The notes under the pieces were generated by a model. The model did no database searches. It saw only the letters and a list, made by a program, of their open reading frames with translations, and was not told the DNA's origin. From Paulinella micropora (taxonomy: Eukaryota; Cercozoa; Imbricatea; Euglyphida; Paulinellidae), in the NCBI GenBank assembly GCA_019918135.1, contig WBZZ01003264.1, forward strand, positions 1 to 64,000: a stretch of DNA of 64,000 bases, given 5' to 3'. The translations under genes were made by a program, and so were the position numbers. This document shows positions 1-10,049 of this stretch, in pieces (within the stretch, counting starts at the first letter, position 1; each line of letters begins with the position of its first letter).

Positions 1-35
1 ATAATAATAATAATAATAATAATAATGATAATAAT
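1..35. repeat. (AAT)n microsatellite at the window edge
   Basis: Uninterrupted AAT units with one late GAT change. It resembles the (AAT)n tracts that join retroposons further right, so a retroposon may lie just outside the window. Positions 36-135 hold nothing I recognise. Confidence 0.9.
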
Positions 36-135
36 GTACACAAAAGAACTTATGCTTAATGCAAAAGATGTTTAGAGCAAGCTCTTACTGCTACCTCGGA
101 TAGGCTCTTTATTTTTAAAGTCTCTGCGCCAGACT

Positions 136-2123
136 TTATTCACTTTCGTGGGGCCGGGAGGCTCTTTGACATTTCAGCCTTTGCTTGCAGTTGGCCGGCG
201 CAGATGCTAGCACATCTTGACATCCTTTCGTCCAGTTTGCTACGATGTAGCTGTACACTTCGCTGGTTTCGGTAATGTCTTGAAGCTTCCAAGTTCCGTC
301 TTCTTCAACATCGATCCCCGTTTGTAACCACTTTCTGCATAGCAGAACGTGAATGACATCTTCAGTAAGTGGTTCCGGCGGTACAACCCTTACATCTATC
401 TTAGTGCGGTTGCGCATAAGCTTAAAGCTTTTGTCATAACTCTATCACCGACTCCATGAATGCGCTGCCACATAGTTCTGCATACTTTTTCCGTTTGGTA
501 GACATACTGCATGTTACCGGCCGGATCTTTCATTGTCTCCAACTTTATCGCTAGGGAATTTTTGAAACTCTTTCAAAGAAAGTGCACAAGATTGGGTGCG
601 TTCCCTTATAACATCGCGTGGGTCGACCCAACGATAGCATTGCCATTCTCGACAACAGCTTGACCTCACCTCCTCCTCAAGCTCATTGTATTGCATGCCA
701 AGCCACTTCTCCAGACATTGAGGTCGAACATGCTTGACAGTGCCTTGCTTGCGCTTCTTGAACGTGTATGACCTATTGGCTTTCTTAGGCCTGATGGCTA
801 CATGAGCAGTAAGTCCTAAGGTCTTATAGAGAGCTTGTGTGCTTGAGCGAATCTCATCGGTATTCGGCTGCTTACTACTACTACTAGCTTCTGTAATCAA
901 AGCCCCAGGTGTCCAGAAGCCAGTCGATTCCGCTGACTCAGAGAAGGGCAGCACCATGCTGGACGAACATGCCGTAGATGTACACTACATTGCAAACGAT
1001 GTACAAACAACATGGAGAAGTATTAAGGTTTGGTTGACAAATTATATGAAGCTAACCTTGATAGGAGAGCCAGTAGGTGATGGGTCTTTCGTAGATGATA
1101 ACTGCATTTCAAACGGTTTACAAACAACGCATATAGATGCTTGTTAGACAAAGTGCAGGCAGCTGACCTTGACAGGAGAACGGGTGAATGAATTATCCTC
1201 TTCTGCACTGCTCGAAGCGGCGTCACCACTTTCTTCTTCCTCACCTCGATCCTTCATAGTAATAGCAATGAATCACCACATACAACACTTTAATTTAGTA
1301 TTAAGCAACAAGAAAAACATTCGAATGCATACCTGAGGAGTGGCTGCACAAACACGAACACGCTTTATTGAGTCATTCTGAGCTTTAACTGAAGAGAGAC
1401 CAGCCGCGAACTCATTCAAAAGCTTGCGTTTTGCATTTATGCTTGAGGAAGTTGAGGGAATTCGTGGAGGATCCGCTCTTGCAGCCCTCGACCCGAAAGA
1501 TGCTAGAAGCGCGTGTTTTTTTTCCAAAGACATTGGTTGTGACCTTGGTGGCAGTGGCTCAAGAAATTCAGGAACGATAAAAAAATTTTATAGTTCCTAT
1601 CATTCTCAACATAGAAAACAGGGATTTTCTTGTTTGCCTTTGCTGCCTCTCTCATCCAAGAAGGATGTGCCTTGCAAGCCTCGGCTTTTGGATTTGACTC
1701 CAACGTTGAGTAGTTGAGAAGAATTTGCTCACCTCGAGACACACCCTTGGACATTGTCACGACTTGCTCACACTTCGACACTTTGCAGTTTGGGCTCTCA
1801 CTGCAGCCAGGAAAGTGACTACTGTTAATAAGATGCATTGCATTTCTGCTTTCTTGATGAATGGAGTCAATGGATTGCATTCCTATTTCAATGCCCTTAT
1901 ATGTTCGCATCCTGAAGTGCTGAGCAAATGGATTATCACTGATGTCCTCTGAAGGCATTTTAGCACCTCCTGGTTGCAGAAGCCCCAGCTTAAACCCTTT
2001 TTGCAAATCGTCATCAGCAAATAATCCACATCTACCTGCCTTGCCGGATCGTGAAAGCCAAGCAATAGACACTGGCGCTCTCCTCGCAGTCGCGAGGCTC
2101 ATTTGACGTTGCTCCCACGCCAC
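136..2123 (-). CDS. SET-domain protein gene, multi-exon
   Basis: Likely a protein lysine methyltransferase-like host protein. The first long frame (2123 downwards) has the late SET blocks: GRCGLFADDDLQKG at about residues 30-43, an NSSHFPGCSESPN block at about 100-112 (compare the NHSC..PN loop) and GEQILLNYS at about 131-139 (compare GEE...Y). The frame begins with GTG, so the true start is the ATG at residue 8 or an upstream exon. Exons follow with canonical borders, all phase 0: to 1333, 1251-1168, 1101-1057 (15 codons) and 984 downwards, with introns of 81, 66 and 72 bases. After about 550 the frame is unclear and the 3' exons (514-136) are tentative. The frame changes at a run of seven A at 1579-1585; one more base would keep it open, so a read error or a recent indel is likely. 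SET identity is fairly safe; substrate is unknown. Confidence 0.6.
1057..1251 (-). repeat. Tandem duplication of a mini-exon with its intron
   Basis: Two adjacent exons of the SET gene end in near-identical text (SFTRSPVK and DPSPTGSPIK) followed by similar introns that end in TGCAG or TGTAG. The 15-codon exon at 1101-1057 looks like a copy of the end of exon 1251-1168 plus the following intron. Confidence 0.6.
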
Positions 2124-2254
2124 GTGGCAAGAAAAGACTCAAAACAAGCTCCAAACTACACAAAAGATATGATAGTTATTCACATCTTATATTGTTTTTC
2201 TTGCTTCTAAAAGGGAAACAACACCAATGAATCACCGTCATCAATTCGACAAAA

Positions 2255-2352
2255 ACAACTGCAACAACAACGACAACAACGACAACAACGGCAACAACGA
2301 CAACAACGACAACGTAGGTAGATTTGAAGGAAAAAAACAAAGAGAGAAAGAA

Positions 2353-2383
<31 letters not shown>

Positions 2384-2570
2384 GAAAGAAAGGGAGAGAG
2401 AGAGAAAGAAAGGGAGAGAGAAAAAGAAAGGGAGAGAGAGAGGGAGAGAGAGAGAGAGAGAGGGAGAAAAGAAAATATACATACGGATATGCATACATAA
2501 ATACATACATACATACATACATACATACATACTTGCATACATACATACATATTACATACATACATACATG
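2255..2570. repeat. Microsatellite cluster (AAC)n, (GA)n, (CATA)n
   Basis: Three simple repeats lie end to end: AAC-rich (about 2255-2312), purine GA-rich (about 2330-2470) and CATA-rich (about 2475-2570). Frames of over 100 codons across it are low-complexity artefacts. Confidence 0.9.
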
Positions 2571-2711
2571 AATGACCATTTATTGCAGAAAACAAGAGCA
2601 TGAAGACAGCCAAAACAATGTTGACATAGAGAAAACGTAGAAAAAATTAAGTTAACAAATTTTCTTCGGTTGATTTTGTTTATATACTTTGACACTAATG
2701 TTGTAATTAAG

Positions 2712-2748
2712 TTTCCCGCTCTTTCTAGTGTGTGGAAGGAGCGGGAAA
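2712..2748. other. Hairpin: TTTCCCGCTC... / ...GAGCGGGAAA
   Basis: The two arms pair over 14 bases with one mismatch around a TAGTGTGTG loop. A perfect version lies at 3054-3090 in the second tandem copy, and a third with a different loop at 3377-3415. The function is unknown. Confidence 0.7.
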
Positions 2749-3053
2749 GCTATTTAGACAAGTATACACGAAGAGAGCGAGCTGGAAATCATCGGCAAAT
2801 TTTTGTCGGTACGGAAAATTTAGAAACGAAATATTCGACTTCTTACTATAAAAATACGTCTAAAATATATTTCGAAGCTCTAAATAAGCAGTCAAAGTCA
2901 GTATTTTTAAAGATCTTGCATTTATTGCAGAAAACAAGAACATAAAGACAGCCAAAACATGTTGACATAGAGGAAACGTGGAAAAAATTAAGTTGACAAA
3001 TTTTCTTCGGTTGATTTTGTTTTATATACCTTTACACTGATGGTGTAATTAAG

Positions 3054-3090
3054 TTTCCCGCTCCTTCTAGTGTGTGGAAGGAGCGGGAAA
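3054..3090. other. Hairpin, second copy (perfect arms)
   Basis: TTTCCCGCTCCTTC and GAAGGAGCGGGAAA pair fully around TAGTGTGTG. It is the same structure as at 2712. Confidence 0.7.
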
Positions 3091-3376
3091 GCTATTTAGA
3101 CAAGTATACATGAAGAGAGCGAGCTGGAAATCATCGGCAAATTTTTGTCGGTACGGAAAATTTAGAAACGAAAATTCCACCTCCTGGCTTCTAGTGAATA
3201 CATTTCCTTACAATAATTTACACATGCACTCAACACACATGTAGACATATTATGCAGCAATAAAAAGCAAAGCAACATGATAAAAGAATGAAGTGGAAAC
3301 AAAAAATCATTTTCCGACTGCAGATTTTTTTTTGTTTGGTATGCCTCTGGTACTTGAGGAAATAAAATATTTCTTT

Positions 3377-3415
3377 CTTTCCCGCTCCTTCCACAGACAG
3401 GAAAGAGCGGGAAAG
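3377..3415. other. Hairpin, third copy with changed loop
   Basis: CTTTCCCGCTCCTT pairs with a GGAAAGAGCGGGAAAG arm around a short CACAGACA loop. It lies outside the tandem duplication, about 210 bases before the start of the Lys/Glu-rich gene. Confidence 0.6.
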
Positions 3416-3625
3416 AAGGTTTGAGGCTAGCAACGAGACTGGGAAATGCAAAAACAACAAAAGAAAATATGTAACAACAGCTCTTTTCCACCCATGATTT
3501 TTTCAGAGGCAAAAAGGTCGACTACTGCCTTTTTTCAGGGTCTGCAGTCGAACGTCTGCACTTGAAAAGTGCGGGTAGATTTGTATACAGCTGTATACAT
3601 TAGATTGAAAGAAAAGAGCTCAGCG

Positions 3626-6600
3626 ATGCATGTAAAGGCCAGGACATTGCAAGCAATTGCCAGAAACCGTAAGGGGGCTCTAAAAATTTGGATAAACGGC
3701 CAGACGGAGCCTGAGGATTTCGAAGATGTGATAATTCCAGATGAAGTGCGGAGGAAATATGATGGCTTAGGTCTCGAGCAGCTGGAGAGGGTGGTAGTTG
3801 AGACCAAGAGGAATTGGACAGCACAGGGGTTCTTGGAAAATGCAAAGAGTTGGGATGATGGACTAAAAGGCGAGGTAGTACGTTTGAAAAGAGATCGCAA
3901 GAAGACAGACTTCTACACAAACGAAAATAATAGTAGCGGGAATAAAAAGAAGAAACAAAAGAAGGAAGAAGAAGAAGAAAAGACAGGAGAAGGGAAGGAG
4001 AATGAGAAGGAGAAGGAGCCAGGAAAGAAGAAGAAGCGAAAGGAGAAGGAGAAGGAGAAGGAGAAGAAGGAGAAGGAGCCAGAAAAGAAGACGGGAAAGA
4101 AGAAGGAGAAGGAGAAGCCAGTAAAGAAGAAGGGAAAGAAGAAGGAGAAGGACAAGGAGAAGAATGACAAGGACAAGGAGAAGGACAAGGAGAAGGACAA
4201 GGAGAAGAATAATGACAAGGACACGGAGAAGGACAAGGAGGAGGACAAGGAGAAGGACAAGGAGAAGGACAAGGAGAAGGACAAGGAGAAGGACAAGGAG
4301 AAGGACAAGGAGGAGGACAAGGAGGAGAAGAAGAAGAATAAGAATAAGAAGGGAAAGAAGGAGAAGGGGAAGAAGAAGGATGAGGAGGATGACGAGGAGG
4401 ACGAGGAGGAGGAGGACGAGGAGGACGAGGAGGAGGAGAAGGTGACGAAGGACAAGGACAAGGAGAAGGAGGAGGAGAAGAAGACGACGACGAAGAAGAA
4501 GAAGAAGAAGAAAGAGAAGAAGAATAAGAAGGGAAACAAGAAGGAGAAGGGGAAGGAAGAGGAGGATGACGAGGAGAACGAGGAGGAGAAGGACGAGGAG
4601 GAGGACGAGGAGGAGAACGAGGAGGTGACGAAGGACAAGGACAAGGAGGAGGAGGAGAAAGGAAAGCAGAAGGAGGAGGAGAAGGACAAGGACAAGGAGA
4701 AGGACAAGGACAAGGACAAGGGCAATGAGAGAGTAAACAAAACAGGAGTCCCAGAAGTCCCAGAAGGAAAATTTCGTATTTACGAAATCCCGGGTTGGTT
4801 TGAATACATATTCGAGAACGAGGAGGACCAGAAAGCACACACGGACTCCAAAGGCCGCAAGTTCCAAGACGGGTTCGTTCTTCTTTCTTTTTTATGTTAA
4901 ATTATAATAAATTAATATGTAAGTGTAGAAATTTCTTTCTTTTGTTTTCATTTCTTTCTTTTCTTTCTTTTCTTTCTTTTCTTTCTTTTCTTTCTTTTCT
5001 TTCTTTTCTTTCTTTTCTTTCTTTTCTTTCTTTCTTTTCTTTCTTTCTTTTCTTGTCTATTGTTTCTTTCTTTTCTTTCTTTTCTTTCTTTTCTTTCTTT
5101 TCTTTTTATTTCTTTTTTTTCTTTTTCTTTTTCTTTTTTCTTTTTTCCTTTTCTTTCTTTTCTTTCTTTTTTTCTTTCTTTTCTTTCTTTTTTTCTTTCT
5201 TTTCTTTCTTTTCTTTCTTTTCTTTTTTCCTTTCTTTTCCTTATTTTCTTTATTTCGTTTTCTTTCTTTTCTATCTTCAAATTGTTTTTTCTTTCTTTCC
5301 TTTTCTTTCCTTTCTTTCCTTTCTTTTTTTTCTTTTTTTCTTCTCTTTTTTCTTCTCTTTTTTCTTTTTTTTTCTTCTCTTTTTTCTTCTCTTTTTTCTT
5401 CTTTTCTTCTTTCTTTTTTCTTTTTGTTTCTTTTTTTTCTTTTCTTTTTTTTCTTTTCTTTTCTTTTCTTTATTTAACTTTTCTTAAAATTTTGTTTCTT
5501 TTGTTTTTTTCTCTTTTTTTTCTTTTTTTTCCTTTCTTTCCTTTCTTTCTTTTCTTTCTTTTCTTTCTTTTTCGTTATCTTCTTTCTTTTCTTTCTTTTC
5601 TTAATATTTGATGTCGGACTGAGAGACTTCCACAGTGCCCCCCCCCCCCCAAGCACTTGTTTGTTCGTGCTTATTGCTAAGGTTGTTCATGACATGGACA
5701 ACAGACGATGCTAAGGTACATTAATTACATTAATATTGTTGTCCCGGTCACCACTGGGTCAGAAACATGGTGTTTGGGTAATTAAAGGTGCGCGAGGGGG
5801 TATACATCACCGACGTCAGGCTGACCACAAGAGCAGGCTTGATATTGGCCCCCCAAAGGCAGATTGAGACTCGCGAAAACGATGTGTGGCCTGCGCCTGG
5901 GTTTTGATTGATTTTTTTTTCTTAAAAAAACAACAATAATTTGCTATAGGATGATCCTTGAGTTTCCAGTGGGCTGGAAGAAAAGAAAACCCGAAGCTAA
6001 TGAAAATGGTACGAATGTTTTGTCATTTTCACCCATGATTGGTGTTATTGCAGGTGTCGGAACGAAGAAGTGGATCGCAGTGTTGCGGGGAATGGATGCT
6101 GATTTGGACGGCAAGACCGACACTGAGTTTCTTCAACTCATGTGCCCAAAATTGTTGAATCTTGCTCATAGCTTGTGTCACCCCCCTCACAAGCGGAACT
6201 ATATTGAAGACGTGTTGACCTTTTTCCTTCCATATGTTGGGGATCCTACGAATCCCCCCCCCCATTCTTCGAAGATACAGATGGAAGGCTTTGCTAGTTA
6301 AGGAGTTGGCAGGCAAGGCTAAGGTATGCAATTATTGCGCAAAGGGCTTTAGCTTTATTTATTGCTGCTTTTTTAGCTCTTCATTTTTATGATGTGATAG
6401 AGGAACAGAGCAGCAGTAGAGCAAGGCTACAAACCTTTGCGCTCTTCTGATCGCCGGACCAAAAGGCCAAGGAAATTTACACCAGGTTCTTTGCGTCAAC
6501 ACTGTTCTATGTAACACAGTTCTCTTATGAATTTTATTGTTTGATACTAGGTAGCAGTGACACTGCGCCTGAACCAGAGGATGAGGAGGGTGAAACTAGT

Positions 6601-7370
6601 GAAGATGAGATTATAGTCGAGGAGAATACAAAAAAGAAGAAAAATTTGAAGGCAAAGCAGAAGGTGAAGCAGAAGAAGGTGAAAAAGAGCAAGAAGGCCT
6701 CCACGCCTCCGGACGAGGAATCGGAAGCCGAGGAGAAACTTGAGCAAGCCAACCAGGTCTGTTCTCACTCTGCAGCTGTTATGTTGTTGTCTAATTAATG
6801 ATATATATGTAGTGTAGTACTAGTGGTGTCTCCGAAGCCTCTTTGCAAGCGATTTTGAAGGAGGCAATGAAAGAACATAGTAGCAAAATGAATGAGAACA
6901 TGGAGAAGCTTTTGAAACAGTATGAAAAGAAAGAAGCAGGGAAGGAAGGTAAAGGAAAGAACAATGGAGAAACAGAGAAGGATAAGGAGACGCAAGGCTC
7001 CGAGGAAGAAAAAGGCAAAGAAAAGAAGAAAAAGAAGAAAAAGAAGAAGAAAAAGAAGAAGAAAGACAGCTCCAGTGACTCAGACAGTGACGATAGCACT
7101 AGTAATAGTGATAGCTCTAGTAGTAGTGAGTCAGAGGAAGAAGAACAGACGAAGAAAGAGAAGAAGAAAAAGAAGAAGAAGAAGAAGAAGAAGAAGAAGA
7201 AGAAGAAGAAGAAGAAGAAGAAGAAGAAGAAGAAGAAAGAGAAGAGAGCTGCACAGCAGGCTATGCAAAACACAGCCACTCGCGGTATCTATCAATTCCC
7301 ACCCAACAGCTCACCCGGCTATAATTATTATGATTTTGCACTTGCGGCTATGGCACTCAAAAATCAGTAA
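3626..7370 (+). CDS. Lys/Glu-rich host protein, four exons
   Basis: Unrecognised family. The frame is open from a GTG at 3569; the first ATG in it is at 3626, unless an upstream exon joins at about 3591. A globular N-terminal part of about 110 residues is followed by about 260 residues of K/E/D runs and then a conserved-looking end (GKFRIYEIPGWFEYIFENEE). Exon 1 ends at 4872. Exon 2 (5950-6323) joins in frame to give KFQDGMILEFPVGW. Exon 3 is 6520-6756 (acceptor AACACAG, phase 0) and exon 4 is 6813-7370 (phase 0), ending in a K-rich, S/D-rich tail and YNYYDFALAAMALKNQ. In exon 2 a run of ten C (6254-6263) breaks the frame and nine would keep it open, so a read error or polymorphism is likely. 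The charged low-complexity makeup suggests a nuclear or nucleolar protein; that is inference only. Confidence 0.65.
4873..5949 (+). repeat. Intron 1 made of a (TTTCT)n pyrimidine tract
   Basis: From about 4935 to 5605 the plus strand is almost only T and C, mostly TTTCT units with TTTTC variants. The intron starts at GTTCGT and ends CTATAG. Its 3' third (5640-5930) is ordinary sequence after a run of C. Confidence 0.75.
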
Positions 7371-7481
7371 GTTGAGCGTTGAAGTTTCTCAAAAATACTA
7401 AAAATTAGATTTATTTGAAAAATAAAAAGAATGTATTGTGTGATTAAAATGTATTCTCTTTTTTTACTCCTCCCGGTGCCT

Positions 7482-7553
7482 CCCCCCCCCCCCACCCCCC
7501 CCCCCCCACCCCCCCCCCCCCCACCCCCCCCCCGGCCCCCCCACCCCCCCCCC
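7482..7553. repeat. Poly-C tract after the gene end
   Basis: C runs are broken by single A, G or T and begin about 110 bases after the stop of the Lys/Glu-rich gene. From 7554 to 7992 I see no gene or repeat. Confidence 0.85.
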
Positions 7554-8231
7554 TCACAGCAGGTGTCTGGATCAGTCAATGTATTGACACAATTTAGCTT
7601 TAATATAACTGGCAAATTATTTTTAATACGTTATTCAGCTTATTCAAGATTATTTTTACTAAATAAAACACATTTTCAATGTCTGAATCAAATAGTGCAA
7701 AATCACCTGTAGGACAATTTCGGAAAAATTGATACCCCACATTTGGCCGAATTACTTGTTTTAACGCATTGTCGTTTTGTCTTATCCTTATCCTAGTGCT
7801 ATGTTCCTATTAAAAAGAATTTTATGTGTGTGCTGCACATGATAGAGACATAGTCTGTGGCAAGAGATAATGACAATGATTTGGTGATAGACCTTTTGTT
7901 GTGATGGCAGAGAGCAAGTGTTAGCATCTTCAGGTTGCCCTAGTGCTGTGCTTATCTGTTGTCTGAGAGCATTTACATTTCATCTCAGTAGGTAGTCTTA
8001 GGGTTACATGAACTCTTTCTTCTGACGTTCTCTCTCTCTCTCTCTCTCTTTCTCTTCTTTCTCTTCTTTTCCCCTCGTATTATTCTCGACTTCACAGCAT
8101 CCTCAAAAGAAAGCGTCTGTCGTCTATATGTCCTCCAATATGGTATTGGGTATGTACGTGCATACGTATATGTATATATGCGTATGTACATATATATACA
8201 CACACACACACACATATATATATATACATAT

Positions 8232-8266
<35 letters not shown>

Positions 8267-8300
8267 TATATGTGTGTGTATTATATATACATATATATAT

Positions 8301-8727
8301 ATGATCATTTATGTGTTGCGGACCTGTCCATTCGTATATTAAATACAAGCACAGAAAAGACAAAAACACACCTTTGTTTTTACAAAAACACACCTTTGTT
8401 TTTACAAAAACACACCTTTGTTTTACAAAAACACACCTTTGTTTGACAAAAATACGACAAACTAAGCACACTAAGCGAGATTTAGTCAAAATGACGACAA
8501 AAACCATATTTTTTATCATAAAATATATATATATTTCATTTGTATGGTTTTTGTCGTCATTTTGACTAAATCTGCTTAGTGTGCTTAGTTTGTCGTATTT
8601 TTGTAAAACAAAGGTGTGTTTTTGTAAAACAAAGGTGTGTTTTTGTAAAAACAAAGGTGTGTTTTTGTCCTTTCTGTGCTTGTATTTAATATACGAATGG
8701 ACAGGTCCGCAACACATAAATGATCAT
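8301..8727. repeat. Foldback palindrome inside the left inverted repeat
   Basis: The arms begin ATGATCATTTATGTGTTGCG and end in the complement, CGCAACACATAAATGATCAT. Each arm carries three to four copies of ACAAAAACACACCTTTGTTT, and the centre is AT-only. The form is that of a MITE-like foldback or a replication hairpin. The mirrored copy is at 31984-32389. Confidence 0.85.
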
Positions 8728-9267
8728 GTAGTACAGGGGGCCACTTCAGGACAGATCTTCAGTGCAGTTTCTCTAGAGAAACCGCCCTAAGAGCCGTTAT
8801 TTAGTTTTCTCTCTAAGTTCAAAATAACAATTTCATTAAAATCTCTCTTACTGCGAAAAGTTGTCCAAGTGCCCGCACTGAAAACAGAAAGTTGTCCAAA
8901 ACCCCGCAAGTCAGAATTTTGGCGGTGTGCTTTTTCGCCTCACCTTTCTCGTCTGCGGTGTTGCCGATATTAGTCTATTTTTTTGCTGATATGATCAAAA
9001 TTGAATGGATCTTAAAAGTTCAATGGGGGAGGGGGCGATAGCCACACGAGTAAGGGGAAAAAAAAGAGTTTCACCAACGCGATCAGAATTGAAGGGATTT
9101 TAAATATTCAATATTTGGATTTGTTTTTTTCTGCTTCTCTTTCTCTATCTGCTTGAGATATTCTCCTTTGTATTTATCCAATACTACTTTATTAATTTCT
9201 CTGTATTTCTTCTGTTGCTCTTGGATCTTATCTCTATTTTTCTTATAATATTCCCTTCGTTGTTTAT

Positions 9268-9570
9268 TTATCTTATCCTTGTTTGCTTCTCTATATTTCC
9301 TTTGTTGCTCTTTAATTTTCTCCTTATTGTTTTCAATACTACTTTATTAATTTCTCTGTATTTCTTCTGTTGCTCTTGGATCTTATCTCTATTTTTCTTA
9401 TAATATTCCCTTCGTTGTTTATTTATCTTATCCTTGTTTGCTTCTCTATATTTCCTCTGTTGCTCTTTAATTTTCTCCTTATTGTTTTCCACATATTTTT
9501 CCCTATATCGTTGCCTCCTTGGATCAGGGAGACTAAACACAGCCTTTATTTCCTCTATGGTAGAACTCAT
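9268..9570 (-). CDS. Small basic-repeat protein in the left inverted repeat
   Basis: An open frame of 100 codons from an ATG (MSSTIEEIKAVFSLPDPRR), followed by units of the form KYREANKDKINKQRREYYKK. The same unit style occurs in the GIY-YIG protein (21412-22071) and in the frame at 30597-30824. A related frame lies in the right inverted repeat near 31297. The charged helical repeat suggests a coiled coil or nucleic-acid contact; no enzyme domain is seen. It belongs to no family I can name. Confidence 0.5.
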   Translation of the reverse strand: MSSTIEEIKAVFSLPDPRRQRYREKYVENNKEKIKEQQRKYREANKDKINKQRREYYKKNRDKIQEQQKKYREINKVVLKTIRRKLKSNKGNIEKQTRIR

Positions 9571-10049
9571 TATATATACGATGAATAGTATATGCTTAAT
9601 ACATAATTCAATGATTGAATATAAGAGCAGGCGAGAGAGATTGTCTTCTCCTATTGGTGTCCAACCCCAAGGTTGGCCACGGCCAAGCGATTTTTTATAA
9701 GGTTGGACACTTTTTAGTTATTAAATTTCGGTATTTATTATATTCTTCTTCTTACTATTATCTATATTTTAACTTGTCCAAGTTGTCCAACCTTTTATTA
9801 AGAAATGAAAAATTTTTTGTCGTCTCCCGTTTTTATACAATAAGGAAAAGTAATTTTCCGCCCGCGGGTATTGGCCTCGGTCAATTCGGCCTTCATTATT
9901 ACTAACACGGGTTTGTCTCTCTCAGACTGCTACTATTAACAACAACTGGCCGAGTGGTTTTAACAACATTTAGGGACATATCGGGGGTAATATGGTTTTT
10001 TAATTTAAAATAATTAAAATAATATAGGATCTGTCTAATATATACTAAG

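Larger units (their letters stand above)
2579..3173. repeat. Tandem duplication, period about 340 bases
   Basis: The stretch starting TTTATTGCAGAAAACAAGA and ending TTTAGAAACGAAA occurs at about 2579-2832 and again at about 2919-3173 with scattered differences. Each copy contains a hairpin built on CCCGCTC. No coding potential was seen. Confidence 0.85.
7993..10026 (+). repeat. Left terminal inverted repeat of the element
   Basis: It matches 30844-32743 in reverse. The outer end is TAGTCTTAGGGTTACATG and the inner end runs to AAAATAATATA. It holds, from outside in, a CT microsatellite, a TA/CA microsatellite, a 427-base foldback, a unique stretch and a small basic-repeat frame. It is longer than the right copy mainly because a segment of about 150 bases near 9193-9480 is doubled. 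Over 183 bases (8728-8910) I count three mismatches to the right copy. Confidence 0.9.

Noticed and set aside
3600-4867. Long minus-strand frames of Leu, Pro or Ser runs (up to 412 codons)
   Set aside because: They are the antisense of the Lys/Glu-rich exon; the repeat keeps all frames free of stops.
4894-5611. Phe/Ser/Leu-rich frames in the pyrimidine tract
   Set aside because: Simple-sequence artefacts inside an intron.
8366-8445. A CRISPR-like array of ACAAAAACACACCTTTGTTT repeats
   Set aside because: The repeats abut without unique spacers and form palindrome arms; the host is eukaryotic.
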